Source: Pandoraea anhela
GTDB lineage: Bacteria > Pseudomonadota > Gammaproteobacteria > Burkholderiales > Burkholderiaceae
DNA length: 64,000 bases
Direction: 5' to 3'
NCBI RefSeq assembly: GCF_902459655.1
Contig: NZ_CABPSB010000014.1
Location: 1-64,000 of the forward strand
In this document: one piece after another, positions 8,013 to 15,642 of the stretch
Layout: each line of letters begins with the position of its first letter
Position numbering within the stretch: position 1 is the stretch's first letter
Translations under genes and position numbers: made by a program
The notes under the pieces: model-generated
Databases searched by the model: none
What the model was told of the DNA's origin: nothing
The model's input: the letters and a program-made list of their open reading frames with translations, nothing else

Positions 8013-8192
8013 ATGACCCTTGGCAGAATCCCCGGCAAATCACTCGCTTCATTGCGGCGAAGATGGTCGCCTATGTGCGACGCGCGTACCATGTCGGTTC
8101 ATACGCTTGCGCTCCCGCGATGCTCGACGAATACGTCGCGCGGGACATCGTTCCTCTCCCGATCGCGAGGTGAGCATGCCGGCACGCATTGA
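8013..8192 (+). CDS. Possible 59-residue upstream ORF overlapping the GH15 gene
   Basis: ATG at 8013 follows an excellent AAGGAGG (8000-8006) with six-base spacing. The frame runs 59 codons (MTLGRIPGKSLASLRRRW...) and stops at 8190-8192, 17 bases inside the GH15 gene in another frame. I recognise no family; the product is Arg/Ser-rich and basic. It could be a leader peptide that couples translation to the enzyme gene, or the SD may be incidental. Its main support is the ribosome-binding site. Confidence 0.35.
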   Translation: MTLGRIPGKSLASLRRRWSPMCDARTMSVHTLALPRCSTNTSRGTSFLSRSRGEHAGTH

Positions 8193-10053
8193 AGATTACG
8201 CAATGATCGGCGATTGCCGAAGCGCCGCGCTGGTGGCGCGCGACGGCTCCATCGACTGGCTTTGCTGGCCGTACTTCGATTCCCCGGCGTGTTTCGCCGC
8301 CTTGCTCGGCGGCCCGGAACATGGCCGCTGGAAGATCGCCCCCGACGACCCGCGTGCGACCTGCACGCGTCGCTATCACGACGACACCCTGATTCTCGAG
8401 ACACGCTTCGAGTCGGTCGAAGGCTGCGTCGCCGTGATCGACTTCATGCCGTTGCGCGACGGCGCCGCCGACCTCGTGCGTCTGGTGAAGGGCGTGCATG
8501 GCACGGTGTCGATGTCGATGGAGCTCATTCTGCGCTTCGACTACGGGGCGTCGGTGCCGTGGGCGCGCGCGTTGGACGGCGACGATCCGACGGGGCCGGG
8601 CATGCGCCTCGTCGCCGGGCCGGACAAGGTCGTGATGCGCACGCCTGTCGAGATTCAGGATGTGCCGGGCAGCCTGCGCGCGCGCTTCGACGTGAAGGCG
8701 GGCGACACCGTGCCGTTCGTGCTCTCGCGTGTGCCGTCGCATCATGCCGATCCGCGCGAGATCGATCCGCTCGCCGCACTCACCGATACCGAGCGCTACT
8801 GGCGCACATGGGCCAATCGCTGTCAGCTCGACGGGCGATGGTCCGACGCGATCCGGCGGTCGCTCATCGTGCTCAAGGCGCTGACGTTCGTGCCGACGGG
8901 CGGTGTGGTGGCCGCGCCCACGACATCGTTGCCCGAGCAACTGGGCGGCGAGCGCAACTGGGACTATCGCTATTGTTGGCTGCGCGACGCCACGCTGACA
9001 TTGCAGGCGCTCATGCTCGGTGGCTACTACACCGAAGCGAGTGACTGGAGTCACTGGCTGGTGCGCGCGGTGGCGGGGGCGCCGTCGCAGGTCCAGATCA
9101 TGTACGGGCTGTCCGGCGAGCGGCGGTTGCCGGAATGGGAAGTCGACTGGCTGCCGGGTTATGAAGGGTCGAAGCCCGTACGCGTGGGCAATGGCGCCGT
9201 CGGACAATTGCAACTGGACGTCTATGGCGAGGTGATGGATGCGCTGCATCAGTCGCGTCTGGGCGGACTGCCGCCGGACGACGCCACGTGGGAGGTTCAG
9301 ACGAAACTCGTGGCGCATCTCGAAACCGTGTGGCGCGAGCCGGACGAAGGGATCTGGGAAGTGCGTGGCGGCCGCCAGCACTTCACCTACTCGAAGGTGA
9401 TGGCGTGGGTCGCCTTCGATCGAGCGATCCAGTCGGCCGAGCGATTCGGTTTGCCGGGGCCGGTGGATCGCTGGCGGCAACGATGCCGAGAAATCCACGC
9501 CGACGTGTGCGCGAACGGCTTCGACAAGACCCGCAATGCCTTCATGCAGGCGTACGGATCGTCGGAGATGGATGCGAGCGTGCTGATGATTCCGCTGGTC
9601 GGTTTTCTGCCGCCGGACGACCCCCGGGTGATCGGCACCATCGAAGCGGTCGAGCGTGAGCTGATGCAGGACGGATTGGTGCAGCGCTATCGCACGAGCC
9701 GGGTGGACGACGGACTCCCGGCAGGCGAGGGTGCGTTTCTCGCATGCAGTTTCTGGATGGTCGATTGCCTTGTGATGATCGGCCGTCAGCGGGATGCGCG
9801 CACGCTGTTCGAGCGTTTGCTGTCGCTGCGTAATGATGTGGGCCTGCTGGCCGAGGAGTACGACACGACGCATGAGCGACAGGTCGGAAACTTCCCGCAG
9901 GCGTTCTCGCACATCGCGCTCGTGCACGCGGCGATTCGGCTCGACGCCCTGGCAGACGACGACCGTGCCGACGAGGCGCACAAGCCGGACACGTCGGGCG
10001 AGGACAAATTCGAGCATCTGGAGCACGTGGGCTACCGCGCGATTCGTGCCTGA
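8176..10053 (+). CDS. Glycoside hydrolase family 15 protein (glucoamylase/trehalase-like)
   Basis: This 625-residue protein has the actinobacterial/proteobacterial GH15 layout: an N-terminal beta-sandwich domain to about residue 240 (IEDYAMIGDCRSAALVARDG, WLCWPYFDS) and a C-terminal (alpha/alpha)6 barrel. Hallmarks are ERNWDYRYCWLRDA at about residue 260, DEGIWEVRGG, GEGAFLACSFWMVD and LAEEYD at about 557-562. In this family one Glu acts as acid and another as base; EEYD lies in the usual base position. Known members cleave trehalose or short alpha-glucans with inversion. No signal peptide is seen, so it acts in the cytoplasm. ATG at 8176 has GAGGTGAG upstream. No trehalose or glycogen genes lie beside it. 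Confidence 0.92.
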   Translation: MPARIEDYAMIGDCRSAALVARDGSIDWLCWPYFDSPACFAALLGGPEHGRWKIAPDDPRATCTRRYHDDTLILETRFESVEGCVAVIDFMPLRDGAADLVRLVKGVHGTVSMSMELILRFDYGASVPWARALDGDDPTGPGMRLVAGPDKVVMRTPVEIQDVPGSLRARFDVKAGDTVPFVLSRVPSHHADPREIDPLAALTDTERYWRTWANRCQLDGRWSDAIRRSLIVLKALTFVPTGGVVAAPTTSLPEQLGGERNWDYRYCWLRDATLTLQALMLGGYYTEASDWSHWLVRAVAGAPSQVQIMYGLSGERRLPEWEVDWLPGYEGSKPVRVGNGAVGQLQLDVYGEVMDALHQSRLGGLPPDDATWEVQTKLVAHLETVWREPDEGIWEVRGGRQHFTYSKVMAWVAFDRAIQSAERFGLPGPVDRWRQRCREIHADVCANGFDKTRNAFMQAYGSSEMDASVLMIPLVGFLPPDDPRVIGTIEAVERELMQDGLVQRYRTSRVDDGLPAGEGAFLACSFWMVDCLVMIGRQRDARTLFERLLSLRNDVGLLAEEYDTTHERQVGNFPQAFSHIALVHAAIRLDALADDDRADEAHKPDTSGEDKFEHLEHVGYRAIRA

Positions 10054-10088
10054 CTCGCCGCCGCTCGCCGCCGCTCGCCGCCGCTCGT
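10054..10088. repeat. 10-bp tandem repeat after the GH15 stop
   Basis: Three and a half copies of CTCGCCGCCG begin immediately after the stop codon of the GH15 gene and run into the short gap before the convergent MocR gene. Confidence 0.8.
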
Positions 10089-10097
10089 CATAGAAGC

Positions 10098-11441
10098 TCA
10101 TTCCGTCAGATCGAAGTCGTCTTCTCTCGCATTCAGAATGCCGGCGAGCGTGCGCAAACCCGCATCCAGCAGATCCATGCTCGGGCCGGCCAGCGCCAGA
10201 CGTACCGCGTTGGGCGCGTGACCGGGCGTGACGGCGAACGTGGTCGATGGCGTCAGGCCGATGTCGTGGCGAGACGCGGCGGCCACCAACGCCTGCGAGC
10301 GCCAGTGTGCGGGAAGTGTCAGCCACAGGTGATAGCTCTTGCCGCTGGTGCGCACATCGAAGCCGGCGAGGCAGTCGGCGGCGATGCGCTGCCGCGCCTG
10401 CGCATCGAGACGTTTGAGCCGTACGAGTTCGGCGATGGTCCCATCGCTCATCATGCGTTGCGCGGCGGCGAACGCGTAACCCGGGGCCGCCCAGCCGCCC
10501 GAGCGCACCGCCGCCATCACACTTTCGCGAAGTCGCGGGGGCGTTACCAGAAACCCCAGATTCAGCCCCGGTGCGACCTTCTTCGACAGACTGTCGACGA
10601 CGATGCACCGCTCGGGCGCGTGCGCGGCGAGGGGCGTGGCGTCGTCGAGAAATCCGTACACGTTGTCTTCGATGACGGTGATATCGAGTTTTTCCACCAC
10701 GCGTAGCAGGTCGGCGCGTCGCGCGGGACTCATGGTCATGCCCAGCGGACTCTGAATCGTCGGTTGCAGATAGATGGCCGAGAGTTGCCCTTCACGGTGT
10801 GCGCTCTGTATGGCTTCAGGGCGCACCCCGCCTTCGTCCATCGCCAACGGCACGAGCGAGACGCCGAGGCGCGCGGCGATGCCTTTGATGAAGGGGTAAG
10901 TCAGGATTTCGACGCCGCATCGCCCACCCGGCGGCACCACGGCGGCGAGCGCGGCGGCGATGCTCTGGCGGCCGGCGCCGGTGAAGACGAACTGGTCGGG
11001 GGCGGGCGTCCATGACCCTTCCGAGAGGAACGCCGCCGCCGCGTGGCGCACGGCGAGCGTGCCGCCGCTCGTGGCCGGTCGCAACGCGAGTTCGAGATCG
11101 GCCGGTCGCTCCAGCCCGGCAAGGCTCCTGGAGATGAGCGCCGATTGCGCCGGAAGGATCGGAAAGTTGAACTCCAGATCGATGCGCACGCCACGCGGTT
11201 CACCCGGCGCGGCAACACCTCGCCGCGCCTGCCCCGAAACGAACGTTCCGCGTCCCACCTCACCCACGACGAGCCCGCGCCGCAACAGTTCGGCGTAGAC
11301 GCGGCTGGCCGTCGACGCCGCAATCCCATGCGTGTCCGCGAAGTCGCGCTGCGGCGGCAGGCGATCGCCCGGTTTCAGCGTGCCAGCCGCAATGTCCGCA
11401 GCGACCCGGTCGGCGAGCCCCAGATAATCGGCTTTCGTCAT
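10098..11441 (-). CDS. MocR-type regulator: GntR HTH fused to a PLP aminotransferase fold
   Basis: The 447-residue protein joins a GntR winged helix (about residues 5-75: LADRVAADIAAGTLKPGDRL, AASTASRVYAELLRRGLV) to a fold-type I aminotransferase domain (about 100-440). The PLP lysine lies in VVDSLSKKVAPGLNLGFL. MocR proteins use this domain as a sensor of PLP or amino compounds rather than as an enzyme. ATG at 11441 is used. It is divergent from the TauE/SafE exporter gene, and three direct ATTGCACC repeats sit just upstream of its start, the arrangement expected for a MocR operator. Confidence 0.92.
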   Translation of the reverse strand: MTKADYLGLADRVAADIAAGTLKPGDRLPPQRDFADTHGIAASTASRVYAELLRRGLVVGEVGRGTFVSGQARRGVAAPGEPRGVRIDLEFNFPILPAQSALISRSLAGLERPADLELALRPATSGGTLAVRHAAAAFLSEGSWTPAPDQFVFTGAGRQSIAAALAAVVPPGGRCGVEILTYPFIKGIAARLGVSLVPLAMDEGGVRPEAIQSAHREGQLSAIYLQPTIQSPLGMTMSPARRADLLRVVEKLDITVIEDNVYGFLDDATPLAAHAPERCIVVDSLSKKVAPGLNLGFLVTPPRLRESVMAAVRSGGWAAPGYAFAAAQRMMSDGTIAELVRLKRLDAQARQRIAADCLAGFDVRTSGKSYHLWLTLPAHWRSQALVAAASRHDIGLTPSTTFAVTPGHAPNAVRLALAGPSMDLLDAGLRTLAGILNAREDDFDLTE

Positions 11442-11443
11442 AT

Positions 11444-11505
11444 ATTGCACCGAGAGCAATGTTTTAATTGCACCGACTTTAACATCGGAGCATTCTGATT
11501 GCACC
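11444..11505. promoter_or_regulatory. Three direct ATTGCACC repeats, candidate MocR operator
   Basis: ATTGCACC occurs at 11444-11451, 11467-11474 and 11498-11505, all in the same orientation, with start-to-start distances of 23 and 31 bp. MocR regulators such as GabR and PdxR are known to bind directly repeated half-sites. The first copy lies two bases from the regulator's ATG, which suggests autoregulation. Confidence 0.6.
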
Positions 11506-11666
11506 TGCCGCTGCACCGTGTCCGTATCGTTGCCCCTTTTTTCTTGCGCGGCCGGCGTATTCGTTCAAAGGAGATGCGTCGTGTTGGCTTTATCGTGGTT
11601 GCTCGAATCTTTCGCCGTGGGTGTATTGCGTGACGGCCGTTGTCCCGCGCGGGCAGGGAGTATGTG

Positions 11667-12449
11667 ATGACGCTGCCCCAGTTGTCCGGTCCCGAGTTGA
11701 CGGTGATGACCATCGTCGTTGCGTTCGCTGCGGTGTTCCTGATTGCGTTCATGAAGGGGGCGTTCGGCGGTGGCTTCTCCATCGTCGGCATTCCGCTGCT
11801 GTCGATCGTCATGGATCCGGTAAGCGCCGGTGGTCTGCTGGCGCCGCTGTTCATCGCGATGGATCTGTTCGCGCTGCGTTACTGGAAGCCGTCGACATGG
11901 TCGCGACCGGATCTCGTACGGCTCGTGCCCGGGTTGCTCGCGGGCATTGCCTTGGGATACGGGGTGTTTCGCGTGCTCGACCATCGCGCGATTTCCATCG
12001 TGATGGCCGTGATCACGTTGATGTTCGTGGGGCTGTGGCTGCTCTCGGGCGCAAAGCAGGTCACGCGTGAGCGCTCGACGCCGAAGGCGATCACGGCAGG
12101 GGTGGCGTCGGGCGTGACGACGATGGTCGCGCACTCGGGCGGCCCGCCGTTGGCGATGTACCTGCTGCCGTTGGGTCTGAGCAAGGAGGTGTACGCGGGG
12201 ACGACGAGCCTGTTCTTCACCGTGGGCAATGCGACCAAGGCGGTGCCGTGGCTGCTGCTGGTGCGCCCGACCGGATCGGTATGGGCGTTGATGGGGATCT
12301 GCCTGCTTGCGATTCCCGCCGGCGTGTTCTCCGGCTGGCGGCTTCATGCGAGGCTGGATCAACGCCAGGTTTACCGTGCTTGCTACGGCTTGCTGGTGGT
12401 CACGGCGATCAAGCTGTTATGGGATGGCATCTCCGGTTATCTGGTCTGA
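11667..12449 (+). CDS. TauE/SafE-family membrane exporter
   Basis: The 260-residue protein has about eight hydrophobic helices and the family's opening FMKGAFGGGFSIVGIPLL segment. TauE/SafE carriers export sulfite, sulfoacetate and other small organosulfur or carboxylate anions across the inner membrane. ATG at 11667 is preceded by GGGAG at a good distance. Its divergent MocR neighbour, with operator-like repeats between them, suggests that export is induced by an amino-type compound such as taurine or a related amine. The exact anion cannot be assigned. Confidence 0.85.
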   Translation: MTLPQLSGPELTVMTIVVAFAAVFLIAFMKGAFGGGFSIVGIPLLSIVMDPVSAGGLLAPLFIAMDLFALRYWKPSTWSRPDLVRLVPGLLAGIALGYGVFRVLDHRAISIVMAVITLMFVGLWLLSGAKQVTRERSTPKAITAGVASGVTTMVAHSGGPPLAMYLLPLGLSKEVYAGTTSLFFTVGNATKAVPWLLLVRPTGSVWALMGICLLAIPAGVFSGWRLHARLDQRQVYRACYGLLVVTAIKLLWDGISGYLV

Positions 12450-12574
12450 ATCGAGCGCCATGCAGGTCGGATGCCGATGGGGGCGAGCGGGATCCAGGCT
12501 AAAGAAGGCCGTGCAATATACCGTAATACTTTCGAAGACTTACTTTTCGAATTTTTCACGGAGCCCCTCCCTCC

Positions 12575-13165
12575 ATGACCATCATTATTCCGACCAAAAG
12601 CAGCGCCACGTCCGGCATGCTCGAGCGCTGGCAGTCGCACATCCAGCAACAGCAGGCCGACAGGGTGCAGGCGGCGCAGGCCGGCACGAAAGCCGCCGGT
12701 TCGACCGCTGCCCAGCCGGCGGGCGGCACGAACGCGACCGATGTCGCCGAGTCGGCTGCGTCGGCTGCGGGCGCGAACGCGGCTGGCAAGACCGATGCGA
12801 GCAATACCACGGGCCTGACCAGTACGACGGATAGCGCCGAGAGCAACGGCATCAGCCGTCTCGGCGACCGGACGCTCGTGGACCTGCGCGCGGTGAACCA
12901 AAGCGCGAAGCAGCAAGGGCAGGCGCAGGCCGCAGCGGATGCGGGCGCCACCGGCGACGACATCGCCTCACAGACCATCAGGAAGCTCAAGGAGATGCTC
13001 GCCAAGGTCATGGCGCAGCTCGACGCAGTGCGCAACGACGACCGTCTGCCGCCCGAGGATAAGCTCCAGCAGGTCAACGCACTGTCTGCGCAGGCGATGT
13101 CGATTCAGGCGCAGATTCTGGCGCTCATGAGTCCGACCGGCAACCACGTCAATACGACGGCCTGA
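12575..13165 (+). CDS. Small coiled-coil protein, FlxA-like
   Basis: The 196-residue product is rich in Ala, Gln, Thr and Ser. Its central low-complexity part (about residues 30-100, many Ala-Ala and Asn-Thr pairs) precedes a C-terminal amphipathic helix region (IRKLKEMLAKVMAQLDAVRN and NALSAQAMSIQAQILALM). That C-terminus resembles FlxA-like proteins, a family of unknown biochemical role first linked to the flagellar regulon in E. coli. No flagellar genes are nearby. No signal peptide is seen. The gene is alone, with an AT-rich promoter region just upstream (about 12510-12560). The family assignment is tentative. Confidence 0.6.
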   Translation: MTIIIPTKSSATSGMLERWQSHIQQQQADRVQAAQAGTKAAGSTAAQPAGGTNATDVAESAASAAGANAAGKTDASNTTGLTSTTDSAESNGISRLGDRTLVDLRAVNQSAKQQGQAQAAADAGATGDDIASQTIRKLKEMLAKVMAQLDAVRNDDRLPPEDKLQQVNALSAQAMSIQAQILALMSPTGNHVNTTA

Positions 13166-13206
13166 ACGACGCGAAGGCGCAGACGTGCAGATGCGCGGAT
13201 GCGCTA

Positions 13207-13243
13207 GACGCATCGATTGCTGCAAAACGTGCATCGATGCGTC
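13207..13243. repeat. 11-bp perfect inverted repeat
   Basis: GACGCATCGAT (13207-13217) and ATCGATGCGTC (13233-13243) are exact complements with a 15-base spacer. They lie between the FlxA-like and MdtD-like genes. There is no T run, so this could be an operator for the transporter as easily as a terminator for the upstream gene. Confidence 0.45.
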
Positions 13244-13335
13244 CGTGCGACGTCCGATGAAAGCGCGCTAGAATTCTGCCTTCGCTTAATTCTTCTCCGA
13301 CGTGTGGCCTGTCGCCGCGCGCCGTCCTCTGCCGC

Positions 13336-14754
13336 ATGAAGCAAGACAAGACGCTCACCGCCCTGCTATGGATCGTTGCGGCGGGCTTTTTCATGCAGGC
13401 GCTCGACACCACCATCGTCAATACCGCGCTGCCGGCAATGGCCGCCAGCCTTGGCGAGAATCCGCTGCGCATGCAGCCGGTCGTCGTCTCCTATTCGCTC
13501 ACGATGGCCATGCTCACGCCCGCGTCCGGCTGGCTGGCCGATCGTTTCGGCACGCGACGCGTCTACTTCGTGGCGATTCTGCTGTTCGTGCTCGGCTCGA
13601 TCGCCTGCGCGATGGCGCATACGTTGCCGCAACTCGTAATCGCCCGGGTGCTGCAAGGCGCGGGCGGCTCGATGCTTCTGCCGATCGGGCGTCTGGCCGT
13701 GCTGCGCACTTTCCCGGCCGGCGAGTATCTGGCGGCGCTGGCCTTCGTGTCGATTGCGGGGCAGGTCGGTCCGATGATCGGGCCGGTGCTCGGCGGCTGG
13801 CTCGTTCAGGTTGCATCGTGGCATTGGATCTTCCTCATCAACGTGCCGATCGGTCTTCTCGGCAGCGTTGCAGTGCGGCGTTACCTGCCGCGTCCGTCGG
13901 AAGACGACGTCATCGCTACGGGCTTCGACGGGTTCGGTTTCGTCTTGCTATCGGTCGCGATGGTGTCGTTCACGCTCGCGCTCGACCATCCGTTCCCCGA
14001 GGCCGGGTGGTGGCCGTCCGCCACGCTCGCGCTGCTGTGCGTGATCACGACCGTGGGCTATTGGCCCTACGCGCGTCGCCGGGCAGCGCCGCTGTTCCCG
14101 CTCGAACTGTTCGAGACGCGCAGCTTTCGTCTCGGGCTGTTGGGCAATCTCGTCGCACGGATCGGCAGCAGCGCCGTGCCTTTCCTGTTGCCGCTGCTGC
14201 TTCAGGTCGCCATGGGGTACAGCCCGCTGGCGTCGGGGCTGATGATGCTGCCGGTCGCACTGTCCGGCGTCGTCGTCAAACGCATGGTCACGCCGCTGGT
14301 TGCGCGTTACGGCTACACGCGCTTCCTGATGGTCAACACGGCGGTCGTCGGTGGATCGATCGCGAGCTTCGCGCTGTTCGGTCCGGGCTGGCCGATCTGG
14401 CTGGGGCTCGTGCAACTGGCGGTGTTCGGCGGGGCGAACTCGATGCAGTTCGCTGCGATGAACAGCGTCACGCTCAAGGATCTGGGCGCGCGTCGTGCGA
14501 GTGCGGGCAACGGCCTGTTCTCGATGGCGCAGATGCTCGCCCTCGGACTGGGCGTGACCATCGGCGGTCAGCTACTCGCGCGGTTCGGGCATCTTGCCGG
14601 TGAGGCGGGCAAGATCGGCGTGGGCGGCACCGTGGCCGGTTTCCGGATGACGTTCGTGTGCGTGGGGCTTATCACGCTGGCGTCGGCGCTGGTGTTCCGT
14701 CGCGTGGAGGATTCGGCGGCGGGGGAGAGCCGGGTGGCGAAGACCGGGGGCTAA
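13336..14754 (+). CDS. mdtD: DHA2-family MFS drug exporter, MdtD-like
   Basis: The 472-residue protein has the length and roughly fourteen hydrophobic segments of DHA2 proton-drug antiporters. The opening FFMQALDTTIVNTALPAMA, containing the DHA2 motif LDTTIVNVA-type sequence, and the following VSYSLTMAMLTPASGWLADR with motif A (DRFGTRR) are very close to E. coli MdtD (YegB). In E. coli mdtD lies with the mdtABC efflux genes and baeSR; here it stands alone. Substrates are not established even for the E. coli protein. ATG at 13336 starts the first membrane segment at the expected distance. Confidence 0.85.
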   Translation: MKQDKTLTALLWIVAAGFFMQALDTTIVNTALPAMAASLGENPLRMQPVVVSYSLTMAMLTPASGWLADRFGTRRVYFVAILLFVLGSIACAMAHTLPQLVIARVLQGAGGSMLLPIGRLAVLRTFPAGEYLAALAFVSIAGQVGPMIGPVLGGWLVQVASWHWIFLINVPIGLLGSVAVRRYLPRPSEDDVIATGFDGFGFVLLSVAMVSFTLALDHPFPEAGWWPSATLALLCVITTVGYWPYARRRAAPLFPLELFETRSFRLGLLGNLVARIGSSAVPFLLPLLLQVAMGYSPLASGLMMLPVALSGVVVKRMVTPLVARYGYTRFLMVNTAVVGGSIASFALFGPGWPIWLGLVQLAVFGGANSMQFAAMNSVTLKDLGARRASAGNGLFSMAQMLALGLGVTIGGQLLARFGHLAGEAGKIGVGGTVAGFRMTFVCVGLITLASALVFRRVEDSAAGESRVAKTGG

Positions 14755-14840
14755 GGGAGGCGAAGGGGGCGGAGGGAGGCGAAGGGAGGCGAAGGGAGGC
14801 GAAGGGAGGCGAAGGGAGGCGAAGGGAGGCGAAGGGAGGC
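14753..14840. repeat. 10-bp tandem repeat downstream of mdtD
   Basis: Six exact copies of GAAGGGAGGC (14781-14840) are preceded by about three degenerate copies that begin within the stop codon of the exporter gene. The array is purine-only on this strand apart from one C per unit. Confidence 0.9.
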
Positions 14841-14952
14841 AGGGGCTAACCCACGCGGTGCGCGTCGGGTTTTCCTGGCGCTTCCCGTCTGCCCGAGTCG
14901 CGCCGGGTTCGATTGCGGCTCGATCGCGGATCGGTCGCGTATCGGTCGCGGG

Positions 14953-15642
14953 TCAGTCTGGGCAGCGGGGCGTCGCCGTGCCTTGCGCGCTGGTGGCGAT
15001 GGCGTTGCCGATGCCGTCCGCCAGCCGGTCGACGAGCGTGCGCTGCGCCGTGACTACGCCGCCGATCCCGCCGGACGCGGGCTCGGTGCCCGCGAAGCGG
15101 CACGTCAGTACGAGGTCGCCCGGGACTTTGCGAACGCTCCACACCGCCGTCAACGCCGCGTGCTCGCCCGGCACGGATTCGAAGCGCTGCACCGACGTCG
15201 ACACGCGGTAGACGGTCAGGCCGTCGGCGCGCGGCAGGCCATAGACATCCATCGCGCCCAGACGCTGCGTGAGGTCGCGTGAGATCGTCGACGTCAGCTC
15301 GTTCTTGAGCGGGGCGGACCAGCGCGACGCCTCAAGAATGTCGACGCGTCCGCCGCCTCGGGTGACAACGATCTGCGGCCGGTCGACCTGCTCGGGCACC
15401 GCCACCGGTGAAACTTCGATCGCGTAAGGTGTTGCCGGCGCGCGCGTTCCCGTGCTCACCTGGGCGCCGGCATGCGTGCCGCCGGTCGCATCGGCGAGGG
15501 TGTAGAACGTGGACTCCGGCGAGGCGCAGCCGGCCAGCGCCAGCGCAAGGGCGGCCGTCGCGGCGAGTGCCGCCGGCGACGACGATGGCGTCGGACGAAC
15601 GCGTGGAAACTGGCTACGGGTCATCTCGGGCGGCCTCGTCAT
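14953..15642 (-). CDS. pqiC: PqiC/YmbA-type outer-membrane lipoprotein
   Basis: The 229-residue protein has a hydrophobic signal ending in a lipobox (ALAGC, Cys39 from the ATG at 15642), so it is a lipoprotein. The mature part matches the DUF330/PqiC fold: ESTFYTLAD near the start, IEVSPVAVPEQVDRPQIV, and LKNELTSTISRDLTQRL. In E. coli PqiC anchors the PqiB tunnel to the outer membrane in a lipid-transport pathway across the envelope. Its ATG overlaps the pqiB stop by four bases (TCAT on the plus strand), so it is the coupled last gene of the pqi operon. A second ATG six codons in is possible. Confidence 0.88.
   Translation of the reverse strand: MTRPPEMTRSQFPRVRPTPSSSPAALAATAALALALAGCASPESTFYTLADATGGTHAGAQVSTGTRAPATPYAIEVSPVAVPEQVDRPQIVVTRGGGRVDILEASRWSAPLKNELTSTISRDLTQRLGAMDVYGLPRADGLTVYRVSTSVQRFESVPGEHAALTAVWSVRKVPGDLVLTCRFAGTEPASGGIGGVVTAQRTLVDRLADGIGNAIATSAQGTATPRCPD

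Noticed and set aside
8071-10608. 845-codon open frame on the minus strand
   Set aside because: It lies antisense to the GH15 gene, has Arg/His-rich composition with no family similarity, and arises from codon-position GC bias.
13302-14603. 433-codon alternative frame over mdtD
   Set aside because: The other frame (13336-14754) has fourteen membrane segments and MdtD motifs; this one is an Arg/Ala-rich shadow.
14753-14840. CRISPR array
   Set aside because: Contiguous 10-bp units without spacers and no cas genes; it is a plain tandem repeat.
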